Positions 1 through 10,320 of a DNA stretch of 64,000 nucleotides are shown in pieces. This DNA comes from Cymbomonas tetramitiformis (lineage: Eukaryota > Chlorophyta > Pyramimonadophyceae > Pyramimonadales > Pyramimonadaceae), in assembly GCA_001247695.2 (NCBI GenBank), contig LGRX02034676.1, forward strand, positions 1 through 64,000, in the 5' to 3' direction. Position 1 is the first letter of the stretch; the number at the start of each line of letters is the position of its first letter. The position numbers and the translations under genes were made by a program. The notes below the pieces were generated by a model. It worked only from the letters and a program-made list of their open reading frames with translations. It was not told where the DNA came from and did no database searches.

Positions 1-1239
1 CTCCGCCGGTGCGGGCTCTCCCGCCGCGGGAACCTCCGTGCTCGTGGGGGCGGGAGCGTCCGCGGGTTGCTCCGCCGCTCCCGACGGCGCTTCAACATCC
101 CCCTCACCAACCTCGGGGGGTGTGGCCGCTTCAAGGGGCGGTGGCCACGGCAAACTCTGCTGGAACGCGCCTTCCAGCAGCATGGCGCCTTTTTTGCCAG
201 AGTGTCTTTCTCCGCTTGCGAGGTTGGGTAGACCGTGCGTTTCGCCATGCACTCCGGCCTACCACAGCAGCTCACCTCTTCAATGCCCTTGCTCAAAAGG
301 CACACGTTGTGGTACTGCGCACCGCAGTGCGAGCACCTGTGCACTCCACGTCCATCATCCTTCTCGCAAATATAGCAGCACTCTTCAGGTGCTGGCGGTG
401 GGGGTGAGGGCGGAGGAGGCAGTTGCGATCCCGTGGCGAGCCCACCTAATTCATACAACACCAAAACCATGCGCGTTTACACAAGCAAACGTTTCAGGCA
501 TTATCCATACGCATGACTATAGCTTCTCCCAACATGTGAATAGTGCTTCGAAAAGGTGCTCACCATCTTCATGACCTTTATAGCATCTATCGTATGCTAT
601 CGTGAGGGCATGATCGAACGCATTCCAATCTAAAGCTTTCCTCACAGCGGTCTTCGGACCTGGCAGCTCGCCCAGTTGTTTCGTCGCCTGTATGTCGTGC
701 ATGTTCACGACAGTGGGTTCCGATCTTCCTCCGCTAGGCTCGACGCATTCCTTGCGACCGCAGTTAAACAAATTTCTCTTTAGCCCTCTTCCCTCTTGAC
801 ACTTTGGGTGGTAGCGCAACTCGCACACCTTGCATCGTGTTACGAAAGCCCCCTTATCACAATAGCAACACCTATCTTCCGGAAGTACCTCTTTACATGC
901 ACCACACTGCACCGCCGGATACTTTTTATTCGCGCAGCTAAAGTGAAAGCTCCTATTGCAAACCCTACAAGTCTGCGCTGGAATTAGTTTACTGTCGCAT
1001 CCATCGACATGGCAGCGGTGGTATTCAGGGGCGTTTCGGGGCATTTTCCCCGCACGGGTTTTGGCAGGCGCGTTGTTTCCGCCTCGGTTTCTTGAGGTCA
1101 TTGCAGTTTCCGAACGAAGTGCTAGCTCTAAGAAGTGTTCTTCAAGCAATGGTTTCCGCTCGCTTGCACCAACTAGGGCGCTGAGACGCAGTAACTGTGC
1201 ATGCATGTGTGACGTCAGCTCAGTATAAATCGAGGACAA
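1..1239 (-). CDS. Cys/His-rich zinc-finger protein, two exons, partial
   Basis: I do not recognise the protein, but it has two similar Cys/His zinc-binding modules. Exon 1 (about 564-1239) carries CHVDGC, CRVC, CGAC, CCYC, CKVC and HPKC pairs and ends in a CGRKEC motif. Its donor at 563-562 (GTGAGC) joins in phase to an acceptor at 446, giving a 118-bp intron. Exon 2 (1-445) then encodes a proline run, a second module (CCYIC, CSHC, HNVC, CGRPEC) and an Arg/Pro-rich basic tail that leaves the window. The pattern resembles PHD/RING-type cross-brace fingers, which bind chromatin or proteins, but I cannot assign a class. The first ATG (1239) lies inside the flanking 104-bp repeat; ATGs near 1206 or 1102 are alternatives. 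It is transcribed divergently from the gene at 2202. The intron is inferred from splice signals and continued module similarity. Confidence 0.6.
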
Positions 1240-1990
1240 AACCGCCCAAGCATTTCTCGTACGTCGATGGATCTGGGATCGGATCCGACATACGAGAAAA
1301 GTTCATGCACGTGTGACGTCAGCTCAGTATAAATCGAGGACAAAACCGCCCAAGCATTTCTCGTACGTCGATGGATCTGGGATCGGATCCGACATACGAG
1401 AAATGTGCATGCGCGTGTGACGTCAGCTCAGTATAAATCGAGGACAAAACCGCCCAAGCATTTCTCGTACGTCGATGGATCTGGGATCGGATCCGACATA
1501 CGAGAAATGTGCATGCACGTGTGACGTCAGCTCAGTATAAATCGAGGACAAAACCGCCCAAGCATTTCTCGTACGTCGATGGATCTGGGATCGGATCCGA
1601 CATACGAGAAATGTGCATGCGCGTGTGACGTCAGCTCATTATTAATCGAGGACAAAACCGCCCAAGCATTTCTCGTACGTCGATGGATCTGGGATCGGAT
1701 CCGACATACGAGAAATGTTCATGCACGTTTGACGTCAGCTCAGTATAAATCGAGGACAAAACCGCCCAAGCATTTCTCGTACGTCGATGGATCTGGGATC
1801 GGATCCGACATACGAGAAAAGTTAATGCACGTTTGACGTCAGCTCAGTATAAATCGAGGACAAAACCGCCCAAGCATTTCTCGTACGTCGATGGATCTGG
1901 GATCGGATCCGACATACGAGAAATGTTCATGCACGTGTCACGTCAGCTCAGTATGAATCGAGGACAAAACCGCCCAAGCATTTCGTGGAA
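1211..1990. repeat. 104-bp tandem array, about 7.5 copies, with CRE/G-box and TATA-like motifs
   Basis: GACGTCAGCTCAG recurs at 1211, 1315, 1419, 1523, 1627, 1731 and 1835, and in altered form (CACGTCAGCT) at 1939, so the period is exactly 104 bp. Most units carry the palindrome TGACGTCA, often preceded by CACGTG, then a TATAAAT box about 13 bp further on. Each also holds an imperfect inverted repeat (TTCTCGTACGTCG with CGACATACGAGAA) around a GGATC/GATCC core. The last unit is truncated near 1990. The array sits between two divergently oriented reading frames, so it could act as a multi-copy promoter or enhancer, but that is inference. Confidence 0.9.
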
Positions 1991-2201
1991 GTAAGTATGT
2001 GAAAATGCTTGAAGAGAAAGACAAACTTGTATATATTACTATGGATGTGCATACGCGATATGTCTTGGAATCGGAGCAAACGTTGTAGGAGGGCGCGAAT
2101 ATGGGTGGCAGCACGAAGCGGCGCCCCAATCCCACAAGCTTTAACGGTATGAATATCTACACCCCGAAACGTGTGTACAATACACATGTGATTGTGCTGC
2201 T

Positions 2202-3641
2202 GTGAGACTTCGCGTCAAGGAAGGGTTTACGTATGTCTTACTAGATTGTTTGGTGACAGGGACGCATATCGGGGAAGGGTTATTGAACGTCACGCTCGTG
2301 CGGGATCAACGATCGTGCCTATTTGGGGTGTTATGTACGACTCTCCACATTACGCTGCTTGCAGTGAGCGTTTTCTTGGCGTTGATGTGTGGCTCCGACG
2401 CTGCCTACAATCCGGGACCGAATTGGGATATTCCTCCCGTTCTTATAGACTTGTTACCCCTTCTCGTAGAGGTTGGAGATTCCGCTCGCATTATACCTCT
2501 TGGAGTGCGGCCCCTGAAAGATGATGATATGGATACGCTTGACACGTTGGTGGGGAAGATAGATTTGTTGTGCGAGGCCTGGACATCAGCAAAAGGACAA
2601 GGTGATGTTAATCACGCTCACTCAGAGGAGGTTTGTGACGATGTGGAAATGTCAGACGAGTTGCAAGGTGGGCATGAGGAAACGCACGAACGTCCTAGAG
2701 GTCAATTGCCGCAAGTAAGTGACGGTTTTGAGGAGTTGACGCGCGGGAATAAGGGTTGGTGGATCGAGAAGATGCGAACGGCATTTGGGAGAAGCCCTCA
2801 CCGCATTGCGGGTGCGGTGAGGGCGTATATCGAGTCCCTTCCGGCTGGCTTGAGTTCGGAGGTGCACAAGGAGTGCAATGCGGCATTGGTGTCGTTAGGT
2901 GACCGGCACGAGGAGACAGTGAAGAATTGTGTTGTGGCGAATTTGAGGGACGCGTTATCACGCTTAGCACGACGAACCACACGTGCGAACGTTAGTCTAA
3001 CGAGGGGGATAGCGGCTGCGGCATTTGAGAGCAACTTGGCCGAGGATAACTTGGTGCGTACGGCTTGCACGATGCTTGGTGTGCATCAACGCGTTGGAAC
3101 GCTTGGGGTGGTCGGAAATTCAAACTTGAGGGAGGGGGCACACATGGCAACTGCGGAGGTAGGGCGTCGTGGCCTTTGGGAGGGCGTGATGCTTGCGGAA
3201 CGGAGATTGTCTACCCGATGCTTGACAATGGCGACTTGTGCTCTTATTAGAGCTTTTCGGTTGCACCCGGACAACACTCGAGTTAGTCCTTGCAAAAAGG
3301 ATGTCGTGTTGGCACGTGACCCCAACACCGGTGCTTTGAGAACACCGAGGGAGTTCGTGAGCAAACATTGGTTGGAAGCCTCTCAACTAGTAATATATAG
3401 GAGGTTTCAAGCCAAGTACCCCGCTCTCAAGATTGGGCAACGCGTTCCTTTGAGAAGCAAGGGGTGTGCAAGCCGCACAATGTTGTGCGGCTGCGAAGGA
3501 AGGACAACATATCTTCTTGTTGTAGGTACCACGAAGACATGAGAATGGTCATTGAGGGCTTTTGATAAGGCCCGAGAGGCGGTGCATTCGCCATGTGCGT
3601 GCACTTCGGCGACATGTTGCCCACGGGTTCGAAGGACACCT
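2202..3641 (+). pseudogene. 5' part of transposase-like gene, frameshifted and cut by an LTR element
   Basis: An open frame runs 2202-3542 (446 codons from a GTG; first in-frame ATG near the end of a hydrophobic stretch). The N-terminus has a hydrophobic segment followed by NPGPN, reminiscent of the 2A-like NPGP ends of signal-like leaders in some retroelement ORFs, although the usual acidic residues before it are missing. Near 3450 the coding signal passes to another frame, which gives a Cys-rich stretch ending CCRYHEDMRMVIEGF. A second slip lies near 3571, where the next frame gives a CACTSATC cluster. That frame runs into the insertion site at 3637-3641 and continues at 7205. The C/YHED part resembles the region just ahead of the DFSEN motif in a widespread family of transposon-derived proteins. 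The exact family is not identified. Confidence 0.6.
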
Positions 3642-3896
3642 TACCGGAATATCCAAGTACACTAGATATCAGAAAGTCTCGTACTCGTGTGGATAAACTG
3701 TGTAAGATAAATAAACCCTAAGCTAGATATATCCGGAACGGTCTCGGACGGTCTCGGTGTCTAGCCTACCTGTGACACAGCGTGTGTCACAGTACGAACC
3801 TACGGATCAGTCAACAGTCCAGTGTTGGTCCTAGGGATCTGTCATAGGGGCCTGCACCGGGACTCCCAGTCAGGGCTGCCTATACAGATTTCAGCA
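3642..3896 (-). repeat. 3' LTR of the gag-only element
   Basis: Direct repeat of 6951-7204, about 98% identical by eye. It contains a TGTGACACAGCGTGTGTCACA inverted repeat and a doubled CGGACGGTCTCGG block, possible regulatory structure of the LTR. Confidence 0.9.
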
Positions 3897-4224
3897 CACC
3901 ACCCCAGCACTGTGGGTGGTGACTGGCTAGGAGAGTCAGAAAATGTAAGGCTGTTAGTGTTAGGGCAGAAGCTAGGTGACAAGTCTAACTGCCAATCCAA
4001 CTGTGCCATTCTGATACACAAATTGGAAACCTCTAGGTAGCACGTGAACAAAAGCATACGGGCAATTAAGGCACCGCTAAACAAGTGAAAGGAACCGTGC
4101 TAGCAAGTCAGTTTGAAGATTGTAAAGTAGTCAAAGCAAAACATAAACCAGATTGAAGAAGTCTTTGAGGTCACAGGAGTTCTGCACACCACCATGTCGG
4201 TGTGCCTCCAGAGTGAGCAAGAAG

Positions 4225-6552
4225 TCAATCGACAGTATCAAAGTAGTCAGCGGTGGCCTCACGGAAGTCCATCCCATAATAGGAAGTAAAGAAACCAGCA
4301 CCGTAGTAGTGCTCCGCATCAAGAGGACCGCTCTCATGTAAGGCCATGCCGTAGTAGAATGCCATGTCAAAGCCCAAGTCCGCTTGAGCTAAATCCTGAA
4401 ATGCTAGCAAGCTCAAAGTGTCAGGAGGCTCGGGCGGCTGAAGCTGTGGTAAACCGCCAGCTAACAAGAGATCCCGAGCCGGCATCACGGAGTCAACAAA
4501 ATCACTCGTAGAGTAAAATGACGGAGCCACCCAATCGAGATCACCACCAGGCGAAGGCACCTCCGTAGCCGGTGCACATGCCGACACAGCAGAAGCTGTG
4601 GACGCCGAAGCAGATACACCTGCAAAAGAAATGCACAACAGAGAGAGCACCGCGAGAGCGCCGATCGCCGGAGTGCCGAAGCCGAAAGGCGGCACACCGC
4701 ATCCGACAGCACCGGACGGAGCCCGCGGCTTAATCGCGAAAGTACCGTCGGCATAATCCTCGTAGTCGTCCGTGTCATAGCCTGTCAGGTCAGAGGGGTG
4801 GACGGCGGCGTGATTCACCGTCTGCACGAAGCCTCCGAACTCACCGCATGTCGCCTCTGTGGTGGTTACCCGCGCCGATTGAACTGGCGCGGGCCGTACA
4901 TCCTTCGCCTGCGAAACAGGCATAGCAGGGGCCGGCACGGCGGACGCCGATACCGCCGCACCACCTGCCGGAACCTGCCCCTTCGGTGTGATCCCCGCCG
5001 CAGCGGCAGGGCCACACACCAAAGCCGACGCATGCTCCCCAACCGCACTCCCAGGAACAAAGGATGCGTGAGTGTAATGTACCTTTTCTTGGGCGGCCTG
5101 AACCTCAGAGGTGAGGGCATCAAGCCGCCGCAAGATGTCCTCGTCGTCGGTCCCGCCAGAAGGCGGAGGCGGCACGCTGAATCCGTAGGCCGCCACGTCG
5201 ATCCCACCGACGCCGTCCGCGGAGAGCACCGCGGGCGGACCATACGCCAATGCCGCATGCGAGAAGGCCTCCGGCCCACTGTCCGCCGCGTCCTGGAAGA
5301 CCTGCACGAGCGCCAATGCGTGCAGGCCCTCCGCGTCCTCCTGCTCAATGGGAATGCAGAAAGCCGCGGCCGTGGCTGGTGAGTGTTGGCGACCGCCAAG
5401 CGGGCAGTCGCGATACGGGTGATATACCTCACCTTTACCGGCCTTGCGGCAGCGGTGGCACAGCGGCTTCGCTCTCATGCTGTCGCGGTCAAAGCCGACC
5501 GCGGGGGGGCTGCCTGCACCCACGCGAAACCCCCTCGGATGCTGCTTCCCCCGATGCTGCGGCTGCGGCTGCTGTCCCCCGCCCGCACGGCCACCTCGCA
5601 CCAAGGCCTTTAAGGCCGCGATCTCCTCGAGGAGCACCGCGTACTCCGACGACGTGACCAGCGCGGAGGGCTTACCGTCCATCCCCAGCACCTGCTTCTC
5701 ACGTGCCGACGCCCCCTCGTCCGACTGTGCCCATGCCTGGAAGATGGCCACGACGAGAGCCTGTAGCGAGCGGAGAGTAACTCCGCCGAGGTCACCCGCA
5801 AGCGGATAACGCACCTTCACCGCCGCGTAGAAGACCGGGTCGAGGCGGTTGTACAACGAGAGCTTGCGGGTCTCGTCGGTGGGCCGCCAGTCAGGAGCGC
5901 GGTTATCCCGCACCAGACGTTGCTCACGAGCCAAGATCGGCTGCGGGTCAACGCCTGCGGGATAACGAAGCGCTGCGTGCTCCTGCTGGTGGCTCTCGCG
6001 TAAGAACGCCGGCACGCTCCCCTTGATGATGTCGATGAGAGCCCGACGTCCATCTCGGTCAGCTGAAGAGTCCGTACCCCGAAGCCAGGTGTCGGCCACA
6101 GAGTTCCGCTCCACGACGAGGGCCAAGACGTCATAGAGAAGCCCATTCACCTTCTCGATAACCAGAGAGGTGGGGTCGTCGAGGTCAAAGGGGGTCAAGT
6201 CCAGCCCGGCGGACTCAAACTCTGTCCGAAGCTGCACCACCAACTCGGAGAGACGGTCGGTGTCGTCAGTGCCACGATAATGATGTTTCTTGGAACCAAG
6301 GATATCCTCGCGGATACCCTTGGCCCAAGCCCGATGCAACCTCCCCTTGTAGACCACGTCAACAGCGGCGTGTTGGTCAACAAGATGTTTCCGCAACGCG
6401 ACAGCGGTGTCGGAGTTGCTGGAAACAGCAGGGGGCACAACAGGTGGAGTGCTAGCGGTCGGAGTGTCCCGAACCGCATCCAAAAGCCGTATAGAGGCGT
6501 CCAAGTCGGAGTCCTTCAATAGGCGTTTGCGAGCTCGTGTAGATGTAGCCAT
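4225..6552 (-). CDS. Gag-like protein of the non-autonomous LTR element
   Basis: The frame is open from 6813, but the likely start is the ATG at 6552, giving 775 residues; the upstream 87 codons are probably leader. The middle region is helical and charged, as expected of a retrotransposon gag/capsid region. A Cys/His cluster (CHRC ... H ... C, around minus-strand position 5450) resembles a zinc knuckle but its spacing does not fit CX2CX4HX4C. The part before it is rich in Gln/Gly/Arg. Near the C-terminus there is a hydrophobic stretch (GALAVLSLLCISFAG) followed by a Ser/Ala run and an acidic Tyr-rich tail ending DYFDTVD. It is the only gene between the LTRs. A capsid role is inferred from position and the knuckle-like cluster; no enzymatic motif is visible. 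Confidence 0.7.
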   Translation of the reverse strand: MATSTRARKRLLKDSDLDASIRLLDAVRDTPTASTPPVVPPAVSSNSDTAVALRKHLVDQHAAVDVVYKGRLHRAWAKGIREDILGSKKHHYRGTDDTDRLSELVVQLRTEFESAGLDLTPFDLDDPTSLVIEKVNGLLYDVLALVVERNSVADTWLRGTDSSADRDGRRALIDIIKGSVPAFLRESHQQEHAALRYPAGVDPQPILAREQRLVRDNRAPDWRPTDETRKLSLYNRLDPVFYAAVKVRYPLAGDLGGVTLRSLQALVVAIFQAWAQSDEGASAREKQVLGMDGKPSALVTSSEYAVLLEEIAALKALVRGGRAGGGQQPQPQHRGKQHPRGFRVGAGSPPAVGFDRDSMRAKPLCHRCRKAGKGEVYHPYRDCPLGGRQHSPATAAAFCIPIEQEDAEGLHALALVQVFQDAADSGPEAFSHAALAYGPPAVLSADGVGGIDVAAYGFSVPPPPSGGTDDEDILRRLDALTSEVQAAQEKVHYTHASFVPGSAVGEHASALVCGPAAAAGITPKGQVPAGGAAVSASAVPAPAMPVSQAKDVRPAPVQSARVTTTEATCGEFGGFVQTVNHAAVHPSDLTGYDTDDYEDYADGTFAIKPRAPSGAVGCGVPPFGFGTPAIGALAVLSLLCISFAGVSASASTASAVSACAPATEVPSPGGDLDWVAPSFYSTSDFVDSVMPARDLLLAGGLPQLQPPEPPDTLSLLAFQDLAQADLGFDMAFYYGMALHESGPLDAEHYYGAGFFTSYYGMDFREATADYFDTVD

Positions 6553-6950
6553 ACTTCTGAAAGCCAGAGAAAAGATGATGCGCGGTAGCACGTTTGGGTG
6601 TTGTGGCGGAAATGGAGAGATGACGTAACGGCAGAGCGTGCGGAGCGGCGAAAAAAACGTGGGGCACTTGCAAAAGTCGGAGTGGCCGAAGGTGTCCGGA
6701 CCACCAGCCCAAAATACGTAAACCAGCGGGATCAGGGCAGGTAAAACAACGCAAATGAACATTGCCACAACCGAGCAATAGCAACGCGCGGTGCCCATGA
6801 CTCGCAGCCGCAAAAGACGTCTACCGTAAAATCATGTCCAAATCCTAGTCGCACCCAAACGCGCAAGTGCGCACCACCTCTTCAAGCGGCTGCTTAGCCA
6901 ATCATGGCCAAGATAGCAAGTGGAATGAAAACGTGGATGGGGCCACGACC

Positions 6951-7204
6951 TACCGGAATATCCAAGTACACTAGATATCAGAAAGTCCCGTACTCGTGTG
7001 GATAAACTGTGTAAGATAAATAAACCCTAAGCTAGATATACCCGGAACGGTCTCGGACGGTCTCGGTGTCTAGCCTACCTGTGACACAGCGTGTGTCACA
7101 GTACGAACCTACAGATCAGTCAGCAGTCCAGTGTTGGTCCTAGGGATCTGTCATAGGGGCCTGACCGGGACTCCCAGTCAGGGCTGCCTATACAGATTTC
7201 AGCA
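6951..7204 (-). repeat. 5' LTR of the gag-only element
   Basis: Partner of 3642-3896. In the element's own orientation this is the upstream LTR, followed by the possible primer-binding site at 6935-6945 and then the gag-like frame. Confidence 0.9.
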
Positions 7205-9053
7205 CACCTGAGCATAGGCGAAAGGCGGTGGGGAACACGGGAATGGTTTGCACTATTGCAAAGGCGGGGAGGTCGACATCAACTTTCGCCGAGGGCTTGT
7301 TGTGTCCGCGGGTGGGGGATAAGCATGCCATGGAGTGCTTGAGAGGGAGGTGCGAGAAGTGTGGCGGCTTGGCCAACTTCAAAGTGTGTGACAGTGAGGT
7401 GCAGCATGAGGCGCAAGTGCCGTGGTCTTGTTATGAGACTTGCGGCACAGGACAGATGGACGAGGATGGTAAGGAGATTCGGCGACTGCAGTTTGTGCAG
7501 AAGAAGACGAAGCTGGCCGCCTTGATCGCCAAGTTGCAGGCGCTGTTGCTGGGGCACGAGCCGGGGGCTTCGCCAAACTGTCAGTGCAAGGGGAACTTCT
7601 TAGTGAATAGCGCGACCGCAGGGCAACCGGAGGCATGGGCGTGGAAGAAGTTGGAAGGCTGCGGGGATTGCGCGTTTCTGCGGCCATATGCATATCACAC
7701 TTTCATGGCATTACACCAGCAGCGGCAGTTTCAGACGTGCGTCAGGAATTTACCACTGGGACATGCGGTGTTCTTGTTTGACTTCTCGGAGAATCATTCA
7801 TTGAACATTCCTCGAGAAGTGCAAAGTCTGCATTGGGTGGTGAAGCAGGCGACCATATTAGTCTGTGTGGTGTGGAGACATGCGTGTATGGCCGTGGATG
7901 GGGTGGAATCAACCGCGGAGAACCCAGTGTTGGTGAAGGATTACGTGTACTTGTTGAGCGATGACCGGAAGCACGATCACCGCTTCATTTAGTACATGCG
8001 GGAGTTGATCATCGGAGACTACTTCATCGGGAGGGGGATCGCAAAGCCCTTGTTTATCCACGAGTGGGCAGATGGTTGTGCGGGACAAAATAAGTGCGCG
8101 GCAGGGTTTGCAGATGTGGCGAACAGCAAATACGAGTGGTCATTAGGTGTACCTTGCCAACGGTCCAACTTCTTTGAGACGGCGCATGCCAAGGGGGAGC
8201 AGGATGGGGCGGGGCGCATGTCAAGCACGCAGCGGCGGTGGCGGTCATATCAGAGGGTGACAAGTGCTATGCCCGCACCAATTGCGCTGCAGACCTGCAT
8301 GCGTTCTGTTGCGAGAGATTGAGCCGACGTGCGGATAGCAGTTACGCCAAGGCAAGAGCGAGCTTCAATCAACGGTTTTTTTACTTGGTACCAGAGGATG
8401 CACTGCACGAGGAGGCGGGAGGATTGCATGCGGTGGATCACAATGCTAGTGCAGCATACCAGGCGGTGGATGGGACGCAGCGCTTGCATTCTGTAAGAGG
8501 GGGGGAGGGCGAGGGGAAGTTGATGGTACGTGAGCGTACATGCTATTGTGTGAATTGTTATGCGGAGTGTGTGCGCTCCATTCCGGACTCGGAGGGATGC
8601 TTGGAGACGTCCCACGTGGATGCGTGGAGAGATGTGGAGTTGCGGCCGGCTACGGGCGCGGCCGCCGTGAGGATTCGCGGCATGGTGGAGGAGTATGCGG
8701 CGGGTGTGAGTGTAGCCGTGCGGCGTGGTAGCATCATGGCGGTGAAGAAGGATCCTACGGACGCATCACATGCCTACTACTTGGTGAAGGCGCTGTCTGG
8801 TGTCACGGAGGTCGGCGGGAGGATCCGCCGTGATGACTATAGACAGACATTTGCTCCTGGAGACTCGGTGATTTCGGGGAGATACTTTGAGTGGGCGGAT
8901 CCAAACGTGCGAGATACATACACCTTAGATACTAGCAAGAAGTGCTTAATTCCGTGTGAAGCCGTACTAGCATGTGATGTTCGCCTAGTTAAGAGGGGGG
9001 ATGTGCACATGCTACCCCTGAGGGAGCATGAGCGGTTGTTGGCACTTCTGTGA
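7205..9053 (+). pseudogene. 3' part of transposase-like gene (DFSEN ... DGC ... HAKG signature)
   Basis: Continues the frame broken at 3641 by the LTR element. The frame 7205-7992 carries Cys-rich segments (CEKCGG, CYETCG, CGDC) and then FLFDFSENHSL followed by REVQSLHW. An in-frame TAG at 7990 is followed directly by coding in the same frame (IHEWADGCAGQNK, then ETAHAKGEQDGAG). A one-base loss near 8218 moves the rest to another frame, 8238-9053, which ends normally at 9053. The order DFSEN, then xDGC..Q.K, then HxKG.xDG.G matches a transposon-derived protein family common in animals and algae that probably has an RNase H-like DDE fold. That match comes from memory of the pattern, and the superfamily name is uncertain. 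With one stop, about three slips and a 3.6-kb insertion the copy should be dead. Confidence 0.7.
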
Positions 9054-9120
9054 GATTCTAGTGTTATGTAGATGTATATATTGTATATATTGTAGATATT
9101 GTTATGTTGCGGTGTATATT

Positions 9121-9735
9121 GTTATGACTTGTACATACTTCGAATAACTTCTCCGTATCACGTGCTACATCTCACGCACCCGCAATATATGCAATTTCTG
9201 CTTTGCAGCCCTTTTTACAGACGAAATTAGCTCCCCAGCACCCCGTGAATATGACCCGATGTGAAATTTCGCTTCTCATTGCCTAGGTATGACCTCTAAA
9301 TACTTCTCACAACTTCTAATAACTTCACCGTATCACGTGCAACATCTCACGCGCCCACGAGACATGCATTTTCTGTTTTGCAGTCAGTTTACAGACGAAA
9401 TTAGCTCCCCAACGCCCCGCGAATGTGACCCGATGTGAAATATCACTTCTCGATGCCTAGTAATAACTTCTAGATACTTCTCACAACTTCTAATAACTTC
9501 ACCGTATCATTTGCATATCTCACGCGCCCACGAGACATGCATTTTCTGTTTTGCAGTCAGTTTACAGACGAAATTAGCTCCCCAACGCCCCGCGAATGTG
9601 ACCCGATGTGAAATATCACTTCTCGATGCCTAGTAATAACTTCTAGATACTTCTCACAACTTCTAATAATAACTTCACCGTATCATTTGCATATCTCACG
9701 CGCCCACGAGACATGCATTTCCTGCTCCGCGGCCC
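9121..9735. repeat. 175-bp tandem array, about 3.5 copies
   Basis: GTATCA anchors fall at 9155, 9330, 9504 and 9680 (spacings 175, 174, 176). Units include ACAGACGAAATTAGCTCCCC and a run of ACTTCTAATAACTTC-type words, and the central two copies are nearly identical. The array follows the 3' end of the transposase-like gene and may be its 3' subterminal region; I see no gene in it. From 9736 to 9942 nothing is recognised. Confidence 0.85.
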
Positions 9736-9942
9736 ATCTATCTGCGACTTGTATAGCAGCCGTGTGGCCACAGTAATTATCGAAAATGTAAAATATTGCC
9801 TTCGGATGATTTCTTATAACTTCTAACATGTTCTTGAAACTTCTTGCGACTGCCATTTTCATTGATTATGCAATTTATAGTGCAAGCCCGTCCACCTAGC
9901 CGTGCTACATGCCTAGTGGAAGGCGCCTGGCGCACCATAACC

Positions 9943-10320
9943 TGTTAGATATATAGTTGTGACTATATATTAGGCTACAGTCGGAATGCTTTTACTTTCG
10001 GTAAACCAACTAAGTGTCGGATAACATAACGAGAGTTCGGCTTAAGCCGGAAACCCTAAACCTGTGACACCCGTAATGTACGGCGTACTAATACAGCTAT
10101 AAGAAAGTGACCCACGGGGCGTCAAATCCAGCATATGTCGCTTGTTACCTTTCCTATAGCCGCAATCCATAGCTCCGTACTCCGTATGACAATCCTAGCT
10201 AGCGAACTCCGAGACAGCAAAACCGGGTTCTAGGTTTATCAATTTTATCCGAAGTAAGTGAAAGCATTCTGACTGTTATCACACCGTTACCGATATATAG
10301 TTAACCTTGTATATCTAACA
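9943..10320. mobile_element. Solo LTR-like sequence
   Basis: The sequence begins TGTTAGATATATAG and ends CTATATATC...ATATCTAACA, so its ends form an imperfect inverted repeat opening with TG and closing with CA, as in many Copia-type LTRs. Length is 378 bp. I see no second copy and no clear 5-bp target duplication (TAACC against CCGCG), so it could be a solo LTR or one end of a decayed element. Confidence 0.5.

Larger units (their letters stand above)
3642..7204 (-). mobile_element. Non-autonomous gag-only LTR retrotransposon
   Basis: Two direct repeats of 255 bp (3642-3896) and 254 bp (6951-7204) bound a 3054-bp interior. They differ by four substitutions and one indel, so insertion was recent. 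Both sides carry CACCT (3637-3641 and 7205-7209), a 5-bp target duplication. On the minus strand the LTR begins TGCTGAAATC and ends CCGGTA, so the usual CA end is TA. A possible primer site (TGG followed by CCCCATCC) lies at 6935-6945. A G-rich tract (CTGGGGTGGTG) adjoins the other LTR. There is no protease, reverse transcriptase or integrase, so movement needs proteins in trans. It sits inside the transposase-like gene at 2202-9053. Confidence 0.9.

Noticed and set aside
9..574. Plus-strand open frames of 132 and 178 codons
   Set aside because: They are antisense to the Cys-rich exon 2 of the zinc-finger gene and are explained by its composition.
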